DNA of 36,835 nt from an uncultured bacterium (GTDB lineage: Bacteria > Actinomycetota > Coriobacteriia > Coriobacteriales > Coriobacteriaceae), in the NCBI GenBank assembly GCA_905214425.1, contig CAJMLY010000020.1:1-36835 (forward strand), given 5' to 3'. Below the pieces are notes generated by a model. The model saw only the letters and a program-made list of their open reading frames with translations, did no database searches and was not told where the DNA came from. Below, in pieces: positions 30,175 through 36,816 of this stretch; position 1 is the stretch's first letter, and the number at the start of each line of letters is the position of its first letter. A program made the translations under genes and the position numbers.

Positions 30175-30316
30175 TCGCTGCCCTCCCGCAGACGGGGCAC
30201 CGCAGCCCGAAACTCGTCCACGGCCTGACGCCGACGATTATCCTGCCGCCGTCGATGCTGGCGTACTCGATCACGGTGTGGACCAGCGCGAGCGCGCGGC
30301 TTAGTATCCTGTTCAT
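30131..30316 (-). pseudogene. 5' remnant of an ISL3-family transposase
   Basis: From ATG 30316 the minus strand reads MNRILSRALALVHTVIEYAS and later VRPWTSFGLRCPVCGR, the N-terminal zinc-binding segment of actinobacterial ISL3 transposases. After a one-base frame change it continues CYDRSPRPRLWRAMDLA, which corresponds to the YDR...R-WR-LDL block of that family. The gene then runs straight into istB. It is a frameshifted, truncated fragment. Confidence 0.65.
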
Positions 30317-30374
30317 GCGTCAGGGCCTTTCCGGTAGGTTGATGTAGCAAGCGAAATCCTACCCTGCCCGGCGC

Positions 30375-30403
30375 GGAAACGGCCCCCTCTCGGGGCCGTT
30401 TCC
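30375..30403. terminator. GC-rich hairpin upstream of the peptide cluster
   Basis: GGAAACGGCCCC and GGGGCCGTTTCC form a perfect 12-bp stem. It may isolate the cargo operon from IS transcription. The following 30,404-30,519 stretch is A/T-rich, with a small GAGCC/GGCTC stem near 30,472-30,488 and the cluster's ribosome binding site. No clear -35/-10 pair was found. Confidence 0.55.
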
Positions 30404-30519
30404 CTTATATGCGGAACTTTTTTGCATCCACCTGCGGAAAAATTGATGTCTCGCCCACAGAAACTACCGAAGAGCCTAAAATCGGCTCATATTCAAACAG
30501 ACACAAGGAGGGATTAATT

Positions 30520-31380
30520 ATGGAATGGAGCTTTGACGAAATAAGGTGATTTATCCCGAAATCGATTTCTCTCCCATACTCAAGAGAGGAAAAGAACGGG
30601 TACCGCTCTGTTCTAACCGGACGCGATGAGCTGAACTATATCATGTTGAACGGAAGCGGGAGCTACATCGTCTCTCTGTGCGATGGTAAAAACACCGTCG
30701 AAACAATCCTTAATCGGATGTGCGACAAGTTTCCAGACGCCAATCCGGACATGCTCAAATCTGACTTAGCCTCGGCAATGAGAGGTTTCAGCGTATCGAG
30801 ACTAATAGGATGGGTCAAAACTCCGACCGAAAATGGCACACCCATTGCCGATGAGATTTGCGTGGACAATGGGACCCATATACGGCTTGCCCAAGAAAAC
30901 GATATTCGCCTGATTTGCTCCCTGGCAAGCCAGGCGAGCTCATCAGAACCAGAAAGTCCCACAATTGTCTACGGTTGGCCTCTTTCCGTCGAGCAGTATG
31001 AACGACCGCTAGAGGTGCGAAACGGATTGTTCAATCTGAGCAAGGAATTTTTCATTGTATATGAGTCAGGGAGACCAACCGGTCTACTCGGCCTCGCCCC
31101 CTCCAGCAATCCTTTACTCAGATACGCAGACATCTGTCTTCTTTTGTGCCCCGCAAGCATCGCCGTTCAATGTATTGCCGCTGCGGCCAGCTTCTATCGT
31201 CAAGAATTTTGCGATGTTCCCAATTTTTTCCATCTGAACCTAACCAGCAAGGAAATTGCATCAAACGAAGGAATTCGAAATCTTATCAATGAGCCAGAAT
31301 TCACTTGCGCTGGCACTTTTCCAGGTGAGTGCAGCGACGGCGACTGCATGAATGTATACTGTTTTTCAGAAGTCTGTTAA
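30520..31380 (+). CDS. PqqD-like domain fused to a GNAT-like domain (in-frame TGA at codon 10)
   Basis: An ideal AAGGAGGG stands 7 bp before ATG 30520, which reads MEWSFDEIR then TGA (30547-30549). The same frame continues FIPKSISLPYSREEKNGYRS up to ATG 30643 and on to 31380. The section around LNYIMLNGSGSYIVSLCDGK and TVETILNRMCDKF is a PqqD/RRE-type leader-binding domain, and its first strands lie upstream of ATG 30643, so the natural protein probably starts at 30520 (286 codons). The rest (about residues 110-286) looks like a GNAT acyltransferase: HIRLAQENDIRLICSLAS, EFFIVYESGRPTGLLGL, ICLLLCPASIAVQCIAAAAS. PqqD domains present precursor peptides to radical SAM enzymes. The TGA is either a nonsense mutation, a sequencing error or recoding. 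Reinitiation at 30643 would give a truncated 245-residue protein. Confidence 0.65.
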
Positions 31381-31388
31381 GAGGAACC

Positions 31389-32477
31389 ATGGGACGAGTT
31401 TCGGAAAACAAGTACACCAACGTTCTCAGAGCGCCACATCACGTCGCCCTTGACATAACAAACAAGTGCAACTTGAGATGTCTGCACTGCTATAACAGCA
31501 GCGGCGAGAATGAGGTCATGCACGACGAGTTGACCTCAGATGAACTTTTTGTTTTCGCAAAGGAAATGGCAGACATGTCGCTTTACAGCATGTGTTTCTG
31601 TGGAGGAGAAACCTTGTTGCGCAGTAAAGATATCTTGCGCTGCCTTCCCATATTGCGAGATGGGAATGTTGCAGCGAGCCTGGTAACCAACGGGCTTCTC
31701 CTCACGGAATCCCTTCTCCGAGATTTAGAAGATTCCGGACTCAAAAGCATCCAATTTAGCCTAGACGGCATTGGGTCAGCTCACGATAGGCTGAGGGGAC
31801 ATGAGGGAGCCTTCGAAATCGTCGAAGAAGCAGTTGCCACCGTACTCAACCATTCCGATTTGCACCTTGCTATCGCATTTACGCCCACGTCGTTCAACAC
31901 CGAACAGTTTCCCGATGTCATCTCACTATTAGATGAGATTTTCACCAAATCTAACAGGCCGAAGAGGACGCCGGGTGACTTTATCGAACTACGTGTCCAA
32001 CCCCTCATGGTTTTGGGCCGTGCGCGAAAGAACACATTTATTAGACCGGACTATTCCCAATACCGTACGTTGATTCACGCCATTCAAGAGGACGACTTCC
32101 TTCGGAAGCACCCGAATGTCCGACCGCAATGGGGCGATCCCGTCGACCATCTAATTCGCTTCTCTGATAACCGATATCTATTAGATCAGGTTTCAGTGCA
32201 CGCAAACGGCGACATCGTCGTTTCTCCGTATATCCCGTTAGTGGTTGGCAACATCAGAAACCACCCTCTTGAGGATTACTGGAACAACGGACTTAGCTCA
32301 ATTTGGTCCACAAAACTGGTTCAAGACCTCTGTAACCACATGTGGACCATTGACGACATGGAGCGTATGTCCGACACAATTTGCGATATAGATATGGGAG
32401 GTGATCTACACGTTGACCTGATTGATGATACCGCGGATGAACTGTTGAACTCATCGTTGAAGGAGATGTTGGGTTAA
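31389..32477 (+). CDS. Radical SAM peptide maturase
   Basis: 362 residues. LDITNKCNLRCLHCYNSSGE (about residue 21) carries the C-x3-C-x2-C [4Fe-4S] motif. MCFCGGETLLRSKDIL is the GGE SAM-binding motif, and LVTNGLLLTESLLRDLEDSG then IQFSLDGIGSAHDRLRG are standard barrel strands. The C-terminal part resembles the SPASM/twitch extension (VHANGDIVVSPYIPLVVGNI, LEDYWNNGLSSIW), but the Cys normally present after the GDI strand is absent and only two Cys remain near the end (DLCNHM, DTICDID). It is predicted to install carbon-based links or epimerise residues on a ribosomal peptide. SD AAGAGGAA precedes ATG 31389. The peptide gene starts immediately after its stop. Confidence 0.88.
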   Translation: MGRVSENKYTNVLRAPHHVALDITNKCNLRCLHCYNSSGENEVMHDELTSDELFVFAKEMADMSLYSMCFCGGETLLRSKDILRCLPILRDGNVAASLVTNGLLLTESLLRDLEDSGLKSIQFSLDGIGSAHDRLRGHEGAFEIVEEAVATVLNHSDLHLAIAFTPTSFNTEQFPDVISLLDEIFTKSNRPKRTPGDFIELRVQPLMVLGRARKNTFIRPDYSQYRTLIHAIQEDDFLRKHPNVRPQWGDPVDHLIRFSDNRYLLDQVSVHANGDIVVSPYIPLVVGNIRNHPLEDYWNNGLSSIWSTKLVQDLCNHMWTIDDMERMSDTICDIDMGGDLHVDLIDDTADELLNSSLKEMLG

Positions 32478-32681
32478 ATGTACGAGAAGCCCGTAGTAGA
32501 CAACATGAATCCGACCAGAGCATCGACTCTTGGAACGGAAACTTGGTTCGACATGTATTACATCGTGTGGGGAGCAAATGTGGCGGTCGGAGTCACCGCA
32601 GTTGGAGCCTATGAACTGGTCCTCATCACTTTTGCCGCAGCACTTCCCCTCAGCGAGCAAGGTGGCCAAGACGAGCAATGA
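32478..32681 (+). CDS. Candidate RiPP precursor, Cys-free hydrophobic peptide
   Basis: 67 residues starting at the base after the radical SAM stop; AGGAG lies 12 bp upstream. The N-terminus MYEKPVVDNMNPTRASTLGT has the Y-x-K-P leader flavour seen in many precursor peptides. The centre TETWFDMYYIVWGANVAVGV and TAVGAYELVLITFAAALPL is aromatic then strongly hydrophobic. The end is hydrophilic (SEQGGQDEQ). There is no Cys, so thioether (sactipeptide/ranthipeptide) chemistry is excluded. W-F-D fits an aromatic-x-Asp cyclophane pattern, and Gly/Ala/Val-rich sequence would also fit epimerisation. A small membrane accessory protein is the alternative. Its ATGA overlap with the next gene shows tight coupling. 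Confidence 0.55.
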   Translation: MYEKPVVDNMNPTRASTLGTETWFDMYYIVWGANVAVGVTAVGAYELVLITFAAALPLSEQGGQDEQ

Positions 32682-33019
32682 GTCCTGAAGCGCTAAGATC
32701 ATCCATTGGCGGCATGGTAGGAGGAATCTGCTTTCTCGTTGTCGGGGTGTTAATGGTAAAGACCGGCAATCCCGGCCTGATTCACAGTTACCATATCGCT
32801 CATATTCCAAGCGAGAAGATTCCTCTTGTTGCCAGATTGGTCGGACTCGGAATAGCGTTGACGGGAGCCGGTCTCCTTCTCGCGGGCATCATTGCCTTTG
32901 CGTCCCAAATCCCATTATCGGCATCGGCGGCTTTCATTCTGCCGCTCATCATAATCTTTGCCGGTCTTGGCGTCTCCTTGCTAACGATCGTAGTGTTCAC
33001 ATTTCGACCATGGTCATAA
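32678..33019 (+). CDS. Small DUF3784-like membrane protein (possible immunity)
   Basis: 113 residues with three membrane segments: SIGGMVGGICFLVVGVLMV, ARLVGLGIALTGAGLLLAGI and SAAFILPLIIIFAGLGVSLL. The loop LIHSYHIAHIPSEKIPLVAR followed by the second helix resembles DUF3784-type proteins. It overlaps the candidate precursor gene by 4 bp (ATGA). Small multi-TM proteins next to bacteriocin precursors are commonly immunity proteins, but nothing in the sequence proves that. Confidence 0.65.
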   Translation: MSPEALRSSIGGMVGGICFLVVGVLMVKTGNPGLIHSYHIAHIPSEKIPLVARLVGLGIALTGAGLLLAGIIAFASQIPLSASAAFILPLIIIFAGLGVSLLTIVVFTFRPWS

Positions 33020-33084
33020 TGGATTTCCTATTGCATGAAACTTCAGGCGCATGCCCAACAAACAATGAAAAAATTTACAGCTTT

Positions 33085-33120
33085 AGTCGGACGGCTGTTT
33101 TATTTTTCAGCCGTCCGACT
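33085..33120. promoter_or_regulatory. Hairpin in the gap before the ABC transporter
   Basis: AGTCGGACGGCTG and CAGCCGTCCGACT form a perfect 13-bp stem over the T-rich loop TTTTATTTTT. The T-run lies in the loop, not after the stem, so it is not a classical terminator. It may be a processing site or attenuator that lowers ABC gene expression relative to the peptide. No convincing gene lies in 33,020-33,279. Confidence 0.5.
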
Positions 33121-33279
33121 GCCGTGCGCGGCCTATTGATCGAACATAAAATTCCCGTTTCTATGAGGATCCAGCTCGCAAAGACTCTCTATGGAAGCGC
33201 TCGTGCCGATTAGTCGCCGCTTCGTTTCCACCGAACCGCGGTGTAAGGTGTCATCAGTTGGTATTTCATACCTGATAGA

Positions 33280-34929
33280 TTGGGGCCATTCTTGATTCGG
33301 TACGTCTTATCGAAGTTTAGTAAAACAAAGGGTGCTTTCACGTTCATTGCCATCACGACGATTGGAATCGCCCTTTCCTATGCCGCACCATATGTGAACG
33401 GAAAGTTCTTAGATTTCCTTCTTGCCAATCGCAGCGAGAAGGATGCTGTGCTTTTTGCGCTCCTCGTAGCTTCAATAGGGGTCTTTTCTGCCTTATTTTC
33501 ATATTTTGCAGGAACGTTATCTATCCGTATATCCACAAAGCTTTCTTTTGACCTACTCAGGGAAACCGTCTTGCGCTTTGAGCGAGTTAATTTTCTGACG
33601 AACCGAACAACCGACTCAGCCTATACGACGCAAAGGATTTTCACTGACTCAGGTGTTGTTTCTTCTTTCGTTCTAACAAACTTTATCAGCGCTCCCCTGT
33701 CTGTTGTCGCCATTCCTTTCGTGTTGCTCGTCATATGGTCGGTTGATCCACTCCTCGCACTATTCTCCATCCTCCTTCTTGTGGCATATCTCTTCGTTAT
33801 TACCGGATTGCGAAAGCTTCTATATAAAGTCATGTACGAGAAGAAGGAGGCAGATAGCGCTTTCTATGCCGTAATAGCATCGCAGTTGAATCAGATTCTC
33901 AACATTCAGTTAACGTCTTCATACAATAAAAGCGAGCTAGCACTTGACACCGGATTTGAAAAGTATTTTCCAAAGGTCTTGCACTCGGGAAAGCTCTCAT
34001 TCTCACTAACATCGATTGACAGCCTTTTTGCTGCCGTGTTTCAAGCGATAATACTCATCGTATCCGGAGTGCGAATCATCAATGGAACCATGACGATAGG
34101 CGAATACACCATCGTCGGTGCATATTTTGCCGTCCTATTTAAAACCTTGAAAAACACGATGAACCTGTTCAAGTCCTATCAGGATGCCAAGGCTTCGTGG
34201 GACAGGATGAGCGCCATGGGAAAGGTAGGACCGGAACCAGAGCAAGATCAGACAGGTTTAGTCAAGATTGACACAATAAATCGCATTTCTGTTTCCAAGT
34301 TGGATTTTACGGTACCCCTTCCAGACGGATCTCCCCGAAAGGTTCTTGACGGATTTTCCTTCGATTTCTCCGGCCCTGGAACATACTGCATAACCGGAGA
34401 AAATGGAAGAGGAAAAACGTCGCTCCTTTACCTGCTCCTTGGGCTGTATCCATCGGCAGGCAAAGTAACATACAACGACATGCCGATTGAAAAATGCAAT
34501 TTGGATTACATACGTTCAGACACGATATCGTGCTGCCCCCAACCGTGCTTCGCTCCAGATGAGACGGTTCGGGACCTGTTGGATTATTTCAACACCCCAT
34601 TTTTTACAAAGCACCAGCATATGAATGAGCTACCGTCGTTGACAACCAGCATAGAGGGCTTGCTTGAGAAACGTTGTCCTGAACTTTCGGGTGGTGAGCT
34701 GCGCCGTGTATACTTGTGGTCGGCAATTTCCCGTAATCCATCAGTCTTGGTGCTCGATGAGCCTACAACTGGATTGGATGAAACAAGCCGAGCCGAACTC
34801 GCTTCGTATGTCAGAAACAACAAATTGAAACAGCTCATTATCATTGTTTCACATGATAATGAGCTGGCAAATGCAGCGGAAACGATCGTCAGTCTAGATA
34901 ACGCGTCACACCGTTGCGCAAATCGATAG
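33280..34929 (+). CDS. ABC exporter (membrane and ATPase domains fused)
   Basis: 549 residues. The N-terminal ~310 residues are a six-TM exporter domain (FTFIAITTIGIALSYAAPYV, LFALLVASIGVFSALFSYFA, PFVLLVIWSVDPLLALFSIL). The ATPase follows: Walker A GTYCITGENGRGKTSLLYLL (about 375), Q-loop CCPQPCF, signature CPELSGGELRRV (about 469), Walker B SVLVLDEPTTGLDE (about 488) and H-loop IIVSHDNEL. There is no C39 peptidase domain, so leader removal is not by this protein. The start is TTG 33280 or TTG 33292, both without a good Shine-Dalgarno; the frame is open from 33247. Export of, or self-protection from, the modified peptide is inferred from its place. Confidence 0.9.
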   Translation: MGPFLIRYVLSKFSKTKGAFTFIAITTIGIALSYAAPYVNGKFLDFLLANRSEKDAVLFALLVASIGVFSALFSYFAGTLSIRISTKLSFDLLRETVLRFERVNFLTNRTTDSAYTTQRIFTDSGVVSSFVLTNFISAPLSVVAIPFVLLVIWSVDPLLALFSILLLVAYLFVITGLRKLLYKVMYEKKEADSAFYAVIASQLNQILNIQLTSSYNKSELALDTGFEKYFPKVLHSGKLSFSLTSIDSLFAAVFQAIILIVSGVRIINGTMTIGEYTIVGAYFAVLFKTLKNTMNLFKSYQDAKASWDRMSAMGKVGPEPEQDQTGLVKIDTINRISVSKLDFTVPLPDGSPRKVLDGFSFDFSGPGTYCITGENGRGKTSLLYLLLGLYPSAGKVTYNDMPIEKCNLDYIRSDTISCCPQPCFAPDETVRDLLDYFNTPFFTKHQHMNELPSLTTSIEGLLEKRCPELSGGELRRVYLWSAISRNPSVLVLDEPTTGLDETSRAELASYVRNNKLKQLIIIVSHDNELANAAETIVSLDNASHRCANR

Positions 34930-34965
34930 GACCGCATCGAGTCGCAGCAATTGCAGAAGGCTAAG

Positions 34966-35214
34966 CTATAATGATTGCCCTTTACCCATGCGTATCTCAA
35001 GGCCTTCGATGATGATCCTTGATACCGTGGTGTTGTGTTCCGCCGCGTAGGTGCTCATCTCTTGCTTCTGCTCTTCCGTAACCCAAAAGGTGATGCACTC
35101 CCCTTTCTTGCGACTTGTCGAATCCCCTTTGTTTCGTGTGTCTTGATTACCCATGAGGGTCATGCTCGCCTCTCCAACGGGCATGACGCGGCGAGTTGGC
35201 TTCTTAATTGCCAC
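34966..35214 (-). CDS. Ribbon-helix-helix DNA-binding protein
   Basis: 82 residues starting at GTG 35214 with AAGGAG eight bases upstream. The N-terminal 35 residues are basic and flexible (KKPTRRVMPVGE, NKGDSTSRKKGE). The RHH core is ECITFWVTEEQKQEMSTYAA then NTTVSRIIIEGLEIRM, as in CopG-like and mobilization regulators. It converges on the ABC gene. It may be a regulator of the element or a relaxosome accessory protein. Confidence 0.75.
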   Translation of the reverse strand: MAIKKPTRRVMPVGEASMTLMGNQDTRNKGDSTSRKKGECITFWVTEEQKQEMSTYAAEHNTTVSRIIIEGLEIRMGKGQSL

Positions 35215-35264
35215 CGTAAATCTCCTTATCCTCCTCGATGCCCTCCTTCACCTGTTTGAGTAAT

Positions 35265-35498
35265 TGTCCTCTTTGACACCGGCGATATTGCGCTTACACA
35301 CCGTCCGCTCACATCCCGAATATTGCCGTTCGGCACCGCCGATATTCCCGTCGGCACCGTCCCCCTGGTACGTTCCGGCTGTCCATGCAGCCGAGACCAA
35401 GGAGGTACAGCATGGCGAGAAGGATAAGGGCCAGGGAGGCCCTCAGGCTCCGTGCGTCCGGCCTGTCGCAGAACGCGATAGCCCGCGCGGCGCATTGA
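35265..35498 (+). mobile_element. IS21-family 5'-end remnant
   Basis: It begins TGTCCTCTTTGACACC and has three related subterminal motifs (CCGGCGATATTG, CCCGAATATTGCCG, GCCGATATTCCCG at about 35278-35350), the repeat style of IS21 ends. A truncated istA follows. Its end differs from the TGTTAGCG end at 29282, so it derives from another IS21-type element. Confidence 0.5.
35412..35498 (+). pseudogene. Truncated istA (28 codons)
   Basis: An AAGGAGG SD precedes ATG 35412. The frame reads MARRIRAREALRLRASGLSQ then NAIARAAH and TGA. This is the first helix-turn-helix part of IS21 IstA transposases (L-R-L-R-A-S-G-L-S-x-x-A-I-A-R). The gene breaks off at the junction with the EcsC-family gene. Confidence 0.7.
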
Positions 35499-35510
35499 TT
35501 GGAAGGCTGT

Positions 35511-36548
35511 ATGGACGTCAGGCTGCTTGGAAAGAAAAACGAGGGCGAGGGCCTTGGGGTCGCTGTTCTCGTTGATTCGGCTTTTGCAGAGTTAAAAGAC
35601 AAGAGCGATGAGCAGTTGGCGGAGGCCCAGAGATTTTTGATTGACTTTATGAAAAAAGTTGCTCGGCTAAAGGGAGTGAGAATTGATCGGCCCCATTTCC
35701 TCCGCTCGGAGCTGAGGAGGAAGGGTGTCCATAAAGATGTCGTCGAGTTTGCCGTGGAAACGACCCCCGTTACCGCCGGAATCGATGTGGGCCTGATCGA
35801 TAGAATTGCTAGAGAAGTAATTGATTATGAGGCAAAGAAGTCAACCGCCTTTTCCTTTGCAGCGGGTCTTCCCGGAGGTGTCGCGATGGTGGGCACCATT
35901 CCTGCCGATATTACGTAATACTACGTGCACGCATTCAGGATTATGCAGAAACTGGCATACCTGTATGGCTGGCAGACCTTTTTTGAAGAATGTGACGACG
36001 TTGATGACGAGACTCTCTACGAAATGGCAGTGTTGCTCGGTGTGATGATGGGTGTAGGCAGCGCGAATTCGATGCTAACCGTAATCGCCAAAAACGCCCA
36101 AGAGGCGGTCGCGAAAAAGGTCGCTCGCCAGTCGCTAACCAAGACCAGTTGGTATCCGATCCTGAAGAAGCTCTTGAGCTTCATGGGTATCAAGATAACA
36201 AAGCAGACGGTGGGGGATGCCGCTGGCAAGGTTGTTGTGGGCGTCGGTGGCGTAATCTCTGGTGCTATCACCTTTATGGGTCTTTCAAAGGGGTCGGCGC
36301 GCTTGTGTAGGCAGCTTAAGTGCTTGCCGCAGGCAAACGAGCGGATTCCTGGCACTGGGTACTATGAAAAGGATGAGGCCGCGGTTGCCAAGAAGAGGAT
36401 TGACGTAGCGGAACCCCTCTTTATCGAAAAGTTCGGATTTTCTCCCATATTCTACGGCTCTATTGTTGAATATGCTGACCGGCTGGAGGAGTCACTGGCG
36501 ACTGGAGAAGCGAAGCTGGATGCATATAATCCGGACGTTCTTCTCTGA
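35511..36548 (+). pseudogene. EcsC-family gene interrupted by an in-frame TAA
   Basis: Two reading frames in register, 35511-35918 and 35919-36548, together encode about 345 residues of an EcsC-like protein. The break is TAA at 35916-35918 in the highly conserved region FAAGLPGGVAMVGTIPADIT-stop-YYVHAFRIMQKLAYLYGW. Family members have Gln before YY, so CAA to TAA is the likely change. The C-terminal half shows SLTKTSWYPILKKLLSFMGI and VGVGGVISGAITFMGLSKGS, also typical. EcsC proteins are membrane-associated and of uncertain function. ATG 35511 has GGAAGG upstream (the frame opens at TTG 35499). The second half has an ATG 35949 but no clear SD. Confidence 0.75.
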
Positions 36549-36694
36549 TACTCAGCGGAATTAGGCTATGCGTAACAGGATTGTTGTTCGATCTAATGTG
36601 AACGTTGGATGATGCTAACTATTTATGGAAAACAGTTAAAAAAGTTTTTCACCCCTTTTTCACTCCTCGGAGAAGGAGGAAAGAGACGCGAAAA

Positions 36695-36728
36695 CAAAAA
36701 AGCTCAGAAGCAATTACGCTTCTGAGCT
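36695..36728 (-). terminator. Element-supplied terminator for tRNA-Thr
   Basis: On the minus strand AGCTCAGAAGC-GTAATT-GCTTCTGAGCT is followed by TTTTTTG. It lies 12 bp beyond the tRNA CCA end, inside the element. It replaces the host terminator displaced to 21575-21597. The 36,549-36,694 stretch before it has no gene I can support. Confidence 0.8.
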
Positions 36729-36735
36729 GCACTAA

Positions 36736-36785
36736 TGCAATGGAGCCAGCGACCGGGCTCGAACCGGTGACCCCCGCTTTACGAG
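36736..36785. repeat. attR (50-bp direct repeat)
   Basis: Identical to 21604-21653. It overlaps the 3' part of the intact tRNA-Thr gene, so integration kept the tRNA functional. Confidence 0.93.
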
Positions 36786-36816
36786 AGCGGTGCTCTACCA
36801 ACTGAGCTACGCTGGC
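36741..36816 (-). tRNA. tRNA-Thr(CGT)
   Basis: 76 nt on the minus strand with encoded CCA. The acceptor arms GCCAGCG/CGCTGGC pair; the D-arm is GCTCAGTTGGTAGAGC, the anticodon arm CCGCT-CTCGTAA-AGCGG with anticodon CGT, and the T-arm ACCGG-TTCGAGC-CCGGT. It reads the Thr codon ACG. It is the integration target of the element to its left. Confidence 0.95.

Larger units (their letters stand above)
21604..36785. mobile_element. Integrative mobilizable element in tRNA-Thr(CGT)
   Basis: The boundaries are a 50-bp perfect direct repeat formed by the 3' part of a tRNA-Thr gene. Repeat-to-repeat distance is 15,132 bp. Inside, a tyrosine integrase lies next to the left end; an excisionase-like HTH gene, MobC, a VirD4-type coupling ATPase and a relaxase form the transfer module; radical-SAM/ABC and EcsC-family genes form cargo on the right. 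No VirB4 or other mating-channel gene is seen, which favours an IME needing a helper ICE or plasmid over a self-transmissible ICE. Two truncated IS21-type pieces and an ISL3 fragment show past insertions and deletions. Confidence 0.9.

Noticed and set aside
30547..30549. Selenocysteine at the TGA of the PqqD gene
   Set aside because: Not supported: the position is in the first PqqD strand, not a redox site, and no SECIS-like stem is obvious right after it. Kept only as something to test.
33010..33213. 67-residue frame after the DUF3784-like gene
   Set aside because: It is encoded largely by the 33,085-33,120 hairpin, lacks a ribosome binding site and has no recognisable composition; a second frame (MKLQAHAQQT) is no better.
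36605..36805. 66-residue plus-strand frame at the right end
   Set aside because: It runs through the terminator and the antisense of tRNA-Thr, so it is a shadow.
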